This document shows positions 54,036 to 63,567 of a DNA stretch of 64,000 nt, one piece after another. Below the pieces are notes generated by a model that worked only from the letters and a program-made list of their open reading frames with translations, did no database searches and had not been told where the DNA came from. Every line of letters begins with the position of its first letter. Positions within the stretch are counted from its first letter, which is position 1. The DNA is from Bathynomus jamesi (taxonomy: Eukaryota > Arthropoda > Malacostraca > Isopoda > Cirolanidae), in contig JAJOZX010003313.1 of NCBI GenBank assembly GCA_023014485.1, forward strand, positions 473,877 to 537,876, read 5' to 3'. The position numbers and the translations under genes are program-made.

Positions 54036-54214
54036 ATTTCGGAGATCAGCTAAGTTAAGCGACATTGGGTCTGGGTAGTAGTTGGATGGGAGACTTCTCT
54101 GCGCCCAGATTATGTAGCGAGTATCGACCCGTGGTTCGGGTCTCACGTAAAGCTGTAGGTCCCCTCCGTCATATGACCTTAGATGTTGCGAAGGAGGTTA
54201 AACAACCCCAATTA
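54036..54214 (+). repeat. 5S rRNA-derived SINE, copy 6
   Basis: The head is cut to GGAGATCAGCTAAGTTAAGC; then GACATTGGGTCTGGGTAG, TAGTTGGATGGGAGAC, the body and the tail GGAGGTTAAACAACCCC. An A-run of about 21 follows at 54213-54234. Confidence 0.87.
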
Positions 54215-54234
54215 AAAAAAAAAAAAAAAAAAAA

Positions 54235-54474
54235 ATGAATATTTTCTGATTTATATGATGCGGTGCGTCGTAAAAGGTTCTTGTAGGCATTTTTTCTCTC
54301 TGTCCGTTTTAATCGTTTTGTTAATGACATATTTTATTTTTAGTCGTAATTAAATTGATTGTGATGAGGTGTTCGTTACAGATTTCCGCTCTTCGGTTCA
54401 TTGTTTGGCACACCATCAGATGAAAGGTGGTTCCTCCCCTTATGGCAGGGTAGTTACAAAGTCCTTGTGTAACT
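54235..54474. other. No gene seen
   Basis: Spacer with no recognised element; GCACACCATCAGATG-like words are not assignable. Confidence 0.4.
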
Positions 54475-54940
54475 TCAAATTTGATTAACTGTTGATCTAT
54501 ACTTGATAGAAATTAGCTGTAAACGACATATGAAAACGTAACCGCCATCTTTCGCGATACATCGTTCAATCCAATTTTGCGGTTGTTTGAAAACATACCC
54601 CAATTGCTGCGGAGTGATTTCATGAATTTCATTTATGATCATGGCTCTAAGTTCATCCAAAGAATGTGGTTTTGATGGATAAACAACAATTTTAACGTGA
54701 CCCATTAAAAGTAGTCCAGTGGGAACTGGTCATGCGAACGAGGTGGCCAAGTAGTTTGTCCGCCTCTACCGATCCACTTGGCTGGGAAGACTTCAAGAAC
54801 GGTCGCATATTCATAGTGGCATAATGACTGGGAGCGCAGTTTTGCTGAAAGGAGGCGCTATTTGAAAGACTTAATTTTTTTTTTTTTCTTGCCACTATGC
54901 TTTGAATGTGCGTCAGTTTTTGAAAAGTCCTCCCAGTCAA
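54475..54940 (-). pseudogene. mariner-type transposase C-terminal relic
   Basis: On the minus strand the pieces are FQQNCAPSHYA (decayed QQDGAPPHY), then in another frame WIGRGG..WPPRSHD, and MGHVKIVVYPSKPHSLDELR to ..IERCIAKDGGYV. The second catalytic Asp has become Asn and the N-terminal half is missing. Confidence 0.75.
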
Positions 54941-55010
54941 GTAGATCGGTAGAGGTGGTCCAATTGCTTGGCCACCTCGTTCACCTGACCTGTCCCAATT
55001 GAACTACTAT
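54926..55010 (+). repeat. Inverted second copy of a mariner catalytic segment
   Basis: On the + strand it reads [16 protein letters not shown] (about 54944-54991), the same protein segment that lies on the minus strand at 54703-54785. The two copies face each other as an imperfect inverted repeat. Confidence 0.72.
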
Positions 55011-55701
55011 TAAGGGGCAGCGTTAAAATTATTTACCTATCAGAATAGACCGCAACAATCCTCGCTGCATCGCGTCTCTTCGCTATTTGTCTTATTTACT
55101 CTTTCATTCCTGGTAATCATTCTGGCATAAGGATCGTACGTAATATATCAATTCCGCGCGAGGCTATGTTGTCTGTCCTCTCAAATTGGCTGTGCGCCTT
55201 CCCCGTTGAGAACTGAGGACTTATTTCAGCATCTGTCAGTTTAACGGCTTCCTCGAACTTAAAGCGAGTTAACCGTTCGAAGTTCGTATTATAGCTCTCT
55301 CCTTTTATTTCCGTCTTTGCTCGTTTGATAAGGGCTCACGATCGGATTAAAAAAAAAAAGTGAGAAACAAAGGCACTTAAAGTAGAAGTTTTTTAACCCG
55401 ATATAGAAGGTCGATGCTGGGTTACGGTCGTTATGGTCTCGTCGTAAAGTCGCGGGGAAATGGTGTTAAATATTTCGCCTACCATTATAGCTCGTTATTT
55501 TTTTTGAAAGATCATACGCAATACGAGTTTGAATCTAAATCTAAAACGTACACCAATGGTACTACTATGAAACGTTATAAAATGTTGTATATGTCTTAAC
55601 TATTGTAGGATATATTTGGTACAACGGGATTAACTTGTAATTGGGAAATACGCGCGAGATGCAACCAATTTGAGTCGAAATAATCGCCGTTTCATACTGT
55701 A
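55011..55701. other. No gene seen
   Basis: A 61-codon ORF at 55414 has no family features. Nothing else recognised. Confidence 0.5.
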
Positions 55702-56041
55702 CAGTAAAACCTTTCAGTAACGACACACTCCACTATAACGAAACCTCCCTTTACCGAACACATTGGGAATTTAAAAAACCTTTATCGAAAACATGTTTCT
55801 TATGAGTTGTTGTTTTCGCTAACTCGGCCTGAGCTGCGCGTGTTCATCTCTACCGCCATTTCCCCGATCAAGAAAGTAATTGGCATGCTGATTGGCTGAT
55901 GCCTAAAAACTGATACGTAATTGGCTAGAATGCTTCTCCCTCACGGAGAGATACTTTTACCTACTTAAAATACTTTTAAGTAATGCATTTAATATACTGT
56001 GTATAAAGTATGTATAAACAACTAATGAGGGTGTTTTACTG
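55702..56041. mobile_element. pogo/Tigger-like MITE
   Basis: CAGTAAAACCTTTCAGTAAC at the left and GAGGGTGTTTTACTG at the right. TSD TA (55700-55701, 56042-56043). Non-coding. Confidence 0.72.
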
Positions 56042-56135
56042 TAAGTACTTTTTAACCCTTGTATGCGAATAGATTTAAGGCCAATGTAGAACATTATTGA
56101 AGATGCAGTCGTACAATTACTCCCATTTGATTAAA

Positions 56136-56137
<2 letters not shown>

Positions 56138-56169
<32 letters not shown>
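56138..56169. repeat. (GT)n microsatellite
   Basis: About 15 GT units. Confidence 0.95.
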
Positions 56170-56170
<1 letters not shown>

Positions 56171-56693
56171 AGAAAAGGTGAAATATGATTGAACGCTTTG
56201 TAAAACTAAAAACAGAAGCCGAAACCGTACTTTTTTTTCTATTATTGATATAGACGAAGGAAGGAATAGAGGATTTATAATTATCCGACAATTAAATACT
56301 CATTTTAATGTAGGAGGCATTAAAACCGTCAAAATGACCCTACAGATGGATGAGGGACACTCTTAAAGGAGTCGAGTAGAATTGAAAGGAACTTGACAAA
56401 TATATAGGAAGCTTCCTTGGTTTTCTTGAAATTTTGATAATTTTTGCCCAGTAAAACCCAAAGCTTATTTAAAGGCCAAATTAAATTAAATAAATAGTCT
56501 AACTTCACAATTATTTATTAGGATTATTTTTAGAAAAAAAATTATAAAATTGTTTTATAAATATTCATTAATTTTGAGAGATCTGTCGTTATACGTGATG
56601 TATATATGCGTGTATATAATATGCACTCAAGAAGTTTCTTTTTCTTTCCTCAATGCTGTAGTACACGGATGTACTGTAAATTACACTGCCCAA

Positions 56694-57316
56694 CAAAAAA
56701 AAAGATTTTTTGCTGGTGATTTAATTCTAAGACCTGTTTCTGGATAATATTGATGTGCTGATTTAAAAAATCACCTTAGATTTTGTCCATCACATCAGGT
56801 TTTCGTGCAATGTGCAATGCAATATGCCTATTTTGGGTGATCCATGAAGGGCACTTATCAAAATTGATGATTTTTGAGACCTGTTAACAGCTGTTTTGCT
56901 GTTAAAATTTTATCTGTGGAATACGCAAATCTGTGCATTAAATCTAAAGGTCATGTACAACATATTAAAATCTTGGGTATCTGTGATTTCCCCAGGTGTG
57001 AGCGTGACGTCATGATCATGGATTCATTTTTTGCTTATTTAAACACTTTTAATCACTGTGTCAATATTACCATTGTATATTAAAGTTCACCCTGCACAAT
57101 TGTTTACTTTTCCATGCTGATTCTGAGTATGTAAACTTATTTCTTGAAAAGAAAAAAAATTGGGCATAACCCTGCCAAAATGCGATATCTCCGTATTTGA
57201 TTGCTCGAAAACCTGACGTGATAGGCAAAAACTAAGGTGATTTTTTAAATCAGCACACCAAAGTTACCTAAAAACAGGTGCTAGAATTAAATCAGCAAAA
57301 TTGGTGTTGGGCAGTG
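56694..57316. mobile_element. CACTA-like MITE with ~100-bp TIRs
   Basis: CACTGCCCAACA at the left, TGTTGGGCAGTG at the right. The inner GTGCTGATTTAAAAAATCAC blocks also pair. The 3-bp TSD is TTA (56691-56693, 57317-57319). A CACTG start with a 3-bp TSD fits EnSpm/CACTA. A 69-codon ORF in the middle (56874) is not recognised. Confidence 0.72.
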
Positions 57317-57319
57317 TTA

Positions 57320-57800
57320 TCAAAGTAAAAGTACGATTCCGGTACGCGTAACCATGGTAGCTAAACTTTTTAGTTGCTGTTGCACTGTTTGACTCGTATA
57401 AGCACTAGTTCCTTTCTGTGGTTTGTTCGTAATAACTGCTCTTCATGGTTCAGAATTTACGTCCAGGTTCGTTCATTTTGTGCGTACGTATCTCGCTTGA
57501 CGATTCTCCTTAATTCACACTTTATAAAGATGTCGGAGGAGAAGCTCCATAAAATGGTATATAGAATTGCAAACTTTTACTTTTTTTTTTTTTAATCAGT
57601 GGCAGAAGTAGGTTTCATTTCAGTGGTTTTGAAGATTAAACAAGTTGAAGCGTTTTTAAGTTTTTTTTTCGTTTTGCGAGACGAACTATCTGTAGTGGTT
57701 GTTGTTGTTGTTGTATACTTTTCCCGTTATTAAATATTCTACCTGCCATTTTTGTTTTTGCAGTTTCGGAAAGGTTACGACGCACTGCTTAGCTAGTGCG
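57320..57800. other. No gene seen
   Basis: A (TTG)n patch at 57699-57711. Nothing else recognised. Confidence 0.5.
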
Positions 57801-57968
57801 CAAATTGGTTTGAAAACCAAGACGAGAGGACTAGTTTTTATTTATTTTCTTTAATTAATGGGAGCTTTTTTTTAAGCTCGTATTTTGGAGGTTAGATTTT
57901 TCTAAAAGAGCACTAGTGGTGGTTAAGAGAGTAAATGAAATAAAGCCTAAAACGTATCACACTAGCAT
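57801..57968 (+). repeat. Direct duplication, copy 1
   Basis: CAAATTGGTTTGAAAACCAA to ..CGTATCACACTAGCAT recurs at 59394-59557 with over 90 percent identity by eye. No TIRs or Pol III boxes. Confidence 0.88.
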
Positions 57969-59009
57969 TCAAAGTTAATAAAAGTGTTAATGTAGAACGT
58001 AAGCTGAAATTGTTAGAAAACTAGAAATTTACAGTTTTTGCTGTTTACTAATTTCGTATTTGTAGACTGTTTCGGAGAACACATTTTTTATCTTAATAGT
58101 TAAATATCGGAATTTTAGAACACTATTCTCATTTCCTACGTCTAACGAAATTGTCGAACCTTGCGATTATTCGTGTGTGTGCGCGCGCGCGCGCGCGTGT
58201 GCGCAATCAACTGGGCATAAATGAGGTAGCGTGGGTGGTAATTCATGTATGTAGTGGATTTTTGTTTTGAGAGGTAACAATTTTGGTACCTCTGAGTGTT
58301 AAAATTTAGTGTTCTGTTTAGGTTGGGTTACGTAGGTTAGCGAGTGCGGTATCTCGCTATTTAATTTCAACGGAAAACGGTCTTCATTGCGTTCGAAACA
58401 CTTATCACACCCTTTTCGGTTCGATGGTACTGATGTTACGTTACTTAAATTAGGTTTGATTAATTATTTTCAAAATATATGGCTTCTAAAAAGGCGGTGC
58501 TTCGCTTATCCAGAGATGCGCACGTGTGCGTGCGCGCGCGAGAGAAAAAAAAAACTCGAAGTTTGTAGATTCGTGTCTACCCCCTTTTTTTCTGTGAATG
58601 ATTAATTAATATTTTTAAGGGTTTAGTATTTTTGTTTGAAGCTTCGTGAAAGTTGCAAGTTTCTTGTATGGGTAGAGAATAGTTGGGAGCCGTGACTCAG
58701 GGTTTCTCCTTATCAGACAACGAAATACTCCCAAAATGGGTCGATATGAGATTGTTCCCAGTTTCTCTCTCTTTTTCTTCTTTCTCTTTTCTCTTTCTCT
58801 CTTTCTCACACAGAAGAAAAACCATGACTTTGCAATGACACGGAATCTTCCCAGATATTTCCCAGTTAGTTAGGTTTATACTTGCAGTGCGTTATATAAA
58901 CAAAAACTCGTAACATAGGTCTATCCTTAAGTGATGATGTGTGAATTGTATAAAGAATATAATAGTAAGGCGAAATTTTTGTAGTGGATTTACCTATGAA
59001 ATCGTGACG
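57969..59009. other. No gene seen; simple repeats
   Basis: Contains the GT/GC alternating tract at 58172-58204, a shorter one near 58517-58540 and a CT-rich tract at 58764-58807. Confidence 0.6.
58172..58204. repeat. Alternating purine-pyrimidine GT/GC tract
   Basis: TGTGTGTGCGCGCGCGCGCG and on to GTGTGCGC: about 32 bases of strict alternation, a strong candidate for Z-DNA. Confidence 0.9.
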
Positions 59010-59345
59010 TAAACTTTTTTTTGTCGAAAGGAGAGGCCAAGGGAGGGTGCCAATGCTACCCTTTATAAGAAAGGGGAGGCCAAAATCCAAGGTCTCAGAG
59101 GCTCACGCTACTATTTTTTTAATAAGTTTTGAAGAGTGTCGTGTGTAAGAAGTATGTACGTGTAGGGAAGAATAGAGGGAGAAGTGTGTGTGTGTGTGTG
59201 TTTGAGAGCATGCTGGGCTGCTCATAGGGTAGATGAGAGAGCGAAAAAGATCGGTTAAAGAGGCAGTGACAGGAGAAACGGGAGTTCCAGCATTCGGTCT
59301 CCTGTCAAATGTGCCCTCCAGAGTACTTCCCTGGTGGACTAATGT
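59010..59345 (+). repeat. Unclassified repeat R, copy 4 (longest)
   Basis: AGGAGAGGCCAAGGGAGGGT at the 5' side, GCATGCTGGGCTGCTCATAG in the middle and GAGTACTTCCCTGG at the 3' side. It joins the parts seen separately at 7155, 9700 and 10540. A GT run lies inside. Confidence 0.7.
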
Positions 59346-59361
59346 GTACATTATCCTCGTG

Positions 59362-59392
<31 letters not shown>

Positions 59393-59393
59393 T

Positions 59394-59557
59394 CAAATTG
59401 GTTTGAAAACCAAGACGAGAAGACTAGTTTTTATTTATTTTTTTTAATTAATGAGAGCTTTTTAAGCTCGTATTTTGGAGGTTAGATTTTTCTAAAAGCG
59501 CACTAGTGGTGGTTAAGAGTTAAGTGAAATAAAACCTAAAACGTATCACACTAGCAT
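59394..59557 (+). repeat. Direct duplication, copy 2
   Basis: See copy 1 at 57801. It is flanked by (TA)n and T-runs, suggesting a short interspersed repeat with AT-rich borders. Confidence 0.88.
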
Positions 59558-60053
59558 GTATATATTTGTGTGTATATTTTCTATACATATACTGTATATA
59601 TAATTCTTTTCATATATATAATTCGTTTCAGTCTCCAAGTAAAAATGGTTCATTAATTTGCTAAAGATATTTTTCTCTTAATTCCTGGTCTAACGCCAAA
59701 TCCGACATTACCTTCACATTTAGAGAGATTTCAGTTTCCACCGAATTTTATTACACGCACACACCTACACGCACACACGCACACGCACACGCACATATTA
59801 CATTATTACAATAACGAGTTGTTTTGAAACTTTTCTAATTGATGTTTCCTATCTTTTGCCGTCATGACGCTCTAATTTCACGAACGGAACGCAGATTTTA
59901 ATAGACCACGTGAAGAGCCGTACGCTCTCTCAGCAAAGGAAAGACAGCCACCAAATAAATACTGTACTAGGTACTCGCTATCTAGTGTAGAGTGAGATAG
60001 ACAGGCTGATTAAAGAAATTTAATGTTTATGTAATGAAGTTGTTTTGGATCAC

Positions 60054-60057
<4 letters not shown>
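59558..60057. other. No gene seen
   Basis: (CA)-rich stretch at 59755-59796. Otherwise unremarkable. Confidence 0.5.

Positions 60058-60060
<3 letters not shown>

Positions 60061-60105
<45 letters not shown>
60061..60105. repeat. (TA)n microsatellite
   Basis: About 22 TA units ending at the mariner insertion; related TA runs lie at 61011-61049 and 61445-61468. Confidence 0.95.
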
Positions 60106-60108
<3 letters not shown>

Positions 60109-61009
60109 GGCGTCCCAAAAAAATGTATACACACTTTAACAGCTGATAGCTCAATTGATGTTTCTTTCTTTCCAAGTTAAACCCATTAGAATTAATAATG
60201 GCAGTCAGACTAAGCTTTGAACAAAGGAAATTCATTCTAAAATGCTACTGGAAGTGTGAAAACGCAGTTGAAGTGCAAAGACAGTTTAGGAGGGAGTTTC
60301 AAACAGATCCACCAACGCGACTTACCATCACTCGAATTAGAGATAAGTTTGAAGCCGATGGAACTGTTAAGAATGTCCACAAGAAGCGTTCCGGAAGACC
60401 ACGGACATCGACAAGCCCCACAAAGCAAGAAAGAGTACTGGAAACGTATCACCAAAGTCCAAGAAAATCTGTGCGGCAAGCGAGTCGTGAGGTAGGAATT
60501 TCAGAATCGTCTGTCCAACGCATTTTGAAGCGCTGTCAATGGAAAAGTTACATTCCAAGATTAGTCCATGCTATTAATGAAGATGATCCGGACCGAAGAG
60601 TGGAGTATTGCGAGTGGTACTTGGCACGATGTGGATGTGGATTGGACGAAGGGTTTCGTAGAATACCCTCCGCGTTCACCAGACCTCACACCACTAGACT
60701 TTTTTTATGGGGATACTTAAAAGACAAAGTCTACGCTATAAAACCTGCAACAGTCGCTGAATTGAGAGCAGCCATTAAACGAAAATGCACACAAATACCA
60801 AACGAAATGTTTCGTGATGTTTGCGATTCCATTGCTTCGCGTTATCAGCAGTGCCTGGACCAGAACGGACGTCAGTTTGAAAACAGGCGTTGACAAAACA
60901 ATTAAATAATGTCTGTAGATTCTATTACATTTTGAAAATGAAATGTATTTTAATAAACACTGCCTTTATAATTATTTAAAGTGTGTGTACATTTTTTTGG
61001 GACGCCCTG
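60106..61009 (+). mobile_element. mariner deletion derivative in (TA)n
   Basis: CAGGGCGTCCCAAAAAAATG at the left and the complement at the right; TSD TA (60104-60105, 61010-61011). 904 bp with one shortened ORF. Confidence 0.92.
60198..60893 (+). pseudogene. mariner transposase lacking the catalytic core
   Basis: 231 codons. Helix-turn-helix region ([30 protein letters not shown] linker, [20 protein letters not shown]) is intact. After [10 protein letters not shown] the sequence jumps to the third-acid region, read out of frame ([20 protein letters not shown] exists in another frame), and returns to frame at [13 protein letters not shown]. Asp 1 and Asp 2 are deleted. It could still bind ends; it cannot cut. 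Confidence 0.9.
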
Positions 61010-61013
61010 TATG

Positions 61014-61044
<31 letters not shown>

Positions 61045-61050
61045 TATAAT

Positions 61051-61444
61051 CAGTGTCCCATAAGTCTGGAACCATACGGTAAAATAAGTAATTCATGTTT
61101 TTCCGTTTATGCAAGTGCCCATGATGTCTTTGAGTAAGGAAGAACGCATCCAGGTAATTCTGCTCGTGGGAAATCGGAGTCAGAGGGAGGTCGCTGAGGA
61201 ATTTAACAGATTGCGTCCGGACCGCGCGCCGATAACACACAGCTGTGTCGGCAAACTTGTAGCAAAGTTCAGGGAAACGGGATCCATAGGAGATAAACCA
61301 CGCAGTGGACCTCCGAGGACATCCACCGACGATGACACAGCCGCTACCATCCTCGCTCATTTCAGTCCCCAAAAGTCTCTCCGGCTTTTTTATTGCCGTT
61401 TTTATCATTTTTCCCCTATAGTTCCAGACTTATGGGACACCCTG
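61051..61444 (+). mobile_element. mariner deletion derivative, N-terminal fragment
   Basis: CAGTGTCCCATAAGTCTGGA at the left and TCCAGACTTATGGGACACCC.. at the right; TA on the right (61445-61446), AT on the left. It encodes MSLSKEERIQVILLVGNRSQ to ..FSPQKSLR (61124-61383), the DNA-binding half only. The ORF then runs on into the 3' terminal repeat. Confidence 0.88.
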
Positions 61445-61449
61445 TATAT

Positions 61450-61480
<31 letters not shown>

Positions 61481-61484
61481 CATA

Positions 61485-62239
61485 CAGGGTGGGCCGTAAG
61501 TTTCCATACATAGGAAAAATAAACATTTTTTTATGGACAACCATTTTTATTTATATAATATGCTCTACATGGTTGCCATTGTTTTGAAAACACATTTCAA
61601 TACGTGTTCCCCACTGTTGATGAACACGCATTAGCACAGTTGACGTTATGCTTGTAATGGCGTTGGTGATACGTTCCTTTAGATGATTTATGTCTCGTAT
61701 CTTTTCCTGATACACCATGGCCTTCAAGTGCCCCAAAGATAGAAATCAAGGGGGGTGAGATCTGGGGATCTGGGAGGCCACTCCACAGGACCACGCCGAC
61801 CAATCCAAGCATCCGGAAACTGCTGCTGATCCAAATACCGACGCACGTGAAGACCATAATGAGGTGGAGCTCCATCTTGCTGGAAGTAAACTGGGAAGTT
61901 CCTTCCTCGTTTAGCAGGGATGGGAAAATCTCTTCTTGCAACATGTTAAGATACCTTTCGGCATTAAGATTTCCACTGACAAAAATTGGTCCAATAATTC
62001 TGTCACCCCATATCCCGGCCCACACCATCCCTTTACCGGCACCTTGCATCTTCGTCGGACTCAGCCAGTTAGGGTTAGCATTACTCCAATAACGTATGTT
62101 TTGCCGATTAACTTCTCCATTGACGTAAAAATTTGCTTCATCAGTAAACAAGATCTTACAAACGCATATTCTTAGGGTATCTGAAACATAAAAACAACGT
62201 TTAAATTTTCCTCTGTATGGAAACTTACGGCCCACCCTG
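61485..62239 (-). mobile_element. mariner deletion derivative, catalytic fragment
   Basis: CAGGGTGGGCCGTAAGTTTC at both ends, inverted. TSD TA (61483-61484, 62240-62241). The transposase on the minus strand has [20 protein letters not shown] (first Asp), ..[20 protein letters not shown], then a shift; SKMELHLIM is a frame-shifted QQDGAPPHY. The C-terminal [20 protein letters not shown] follows in yet another frame. The N-terminal DNA-binding part is deleted. Confidence 0.88.
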
Positions 62240-62241
62240 TA

Positions 62242-62884
62242 TATTATTTGCACAAAGGAATACTCGCATGATTTTACGAGTGTATTAAATAAAATGTGTA
62301 ATTGTAATTATTGTTTAAGAAAACACTAGCCAACATCCCTAGTGTAATAATTACTGATGGGTATATTTAACTTTATACTAATTAATATTTAAATAAAATT
62401 TACATTAATGACGTGTTTTCGCGAGTAATTTAGTTTTCCAGCTAAACGGTTGATGGCGGAAGAAAAACAAAAGTGGGCGGAGTCACGGATCTAGTTAGTC
62501 TTCGGCTTGAAACCCAACCGAGACTCGTTTATTGTAACTTTTCGAATAATTATAAGAGTTCATTGTTGTATGATGACAGAAAATGGCGGAAGAGGCCTTC
62601 GCTTTATTATGTTAGTCACAACTATTAGTGAGCTTAATTGAAACCTGAATAATTGTTTCGCAAAAATGCTTATTATATAAGAGCCTTTAAAATTAGAATA
62701 ATAGAAATGAATGGCTTATTAAATCGGTGACATAATGAAACGACCAGGAAAAAAAATAACGTTGGTACAAATGCATAAACGCACTGATGATGATGGTAAA
62801 CTAATTTGGCGTAATTTAACTTTGCATCAGCAGCCATTTCTAAATGAGCTTTTCAAGGACTTCAAACAAATACGTCATAGTCAA
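62242..62884. other. No gene seen
   Basis: AT-rich; nothing recognised. Confidence 0.5.
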
Positions 62885-63165
62885 TGTCGTAACGAGTGAT
62901 GTAGTCGAGACCACCGAGACCAGGGAAAAAGGTCTCGAGTCCTACATCACTGGTCGTAACACCGCTTCCCTTTGATCAGCGAAGTTGAGCGATATTGGGT
63001 TGGATTGTAGTTGGATTGGAGATCGTCCTCCGCGTCCAGACAATGTAGCGAGTAGCGACTCGTGGTTCGGATCCCACGTGAAGCTGTAGATCTCGTCCAT
63101 CATATATACCTTTGGATATTGCGAAGGAGGTTAAACAACCCCATCATTACTTTTTTTTTTTTAAA
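62885..63165 (+). repeat. 5S rRNA-derived SINE, copy 7, with nested insertion
   Basis: The head TGTCGTAAC is split by a 59-bp hAT-type insertion (62894-62952) and resumes as GTCGTAACACCGCTTCCC. Then GATCAGCGAAGTTGAGCG, the body and the tail GGAGGTTAAACAACCCC, and a T-run at 63151-63161. Confidence 0.87.
62894..62952. mobile_element. 59-bp hAT-type mini-element
   Basis: GAGTGATGTAGTCGAGACC at the left pairs with GGTCTCGAGTCCTACATCACTG at the right; only about 18 bases separate the arms. The TSD GTCGTAAC is perfect (62886-62893, 62953-62960). It interrupts the SINE head, so the empty site is known from the other copies. Confidence 0.82.
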
Positions 63166-63567
63166 CAAATATCTTGAAAGTCGGTTTTCGTATGGAGTGC
63201 TCGTAAATCTATAACGATAAATGTTTAAGAATGGAATTTCAGTTTTTAACAAATCGGATAATTAACTCATTAGTGACCAGAGGTCTTTTCCAAAACCGAA
63301 TAAAATCGTCTGGCGTTAGCCAGAACAAAATCAGTAGTGTTACTGGACACTAATCTGTTAACGTAGCCAGTAATCATAGTTATCATTAAGTGTACATCCC
63401 AATTGTATAAATCGCCGTGTAATATCACCCATATATGTATATGGTTTCGGTAATGTGTGCATTTTCACTGTATCCAGTATCAACTAGTTGCAGTCAAGTT
63501 TTATATGAAAAGTAGCCGAATAGTTCGAGCATGAAAGCTCTCGGAGTAAGGTTAATTACGCATACTA
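63166..63567. other. No gene seen
   Basis: Nothing recognised between the SINE and the mariner end. Confidence 0.5.

Noticed and set aside
41940..63165. Functional 5S rRNA genes
   Set aside because: Only the internal promoter half resembles 5S rRNA; a foreign body and tail follow and the copies are diverged and dispersed, so these are SINEs.
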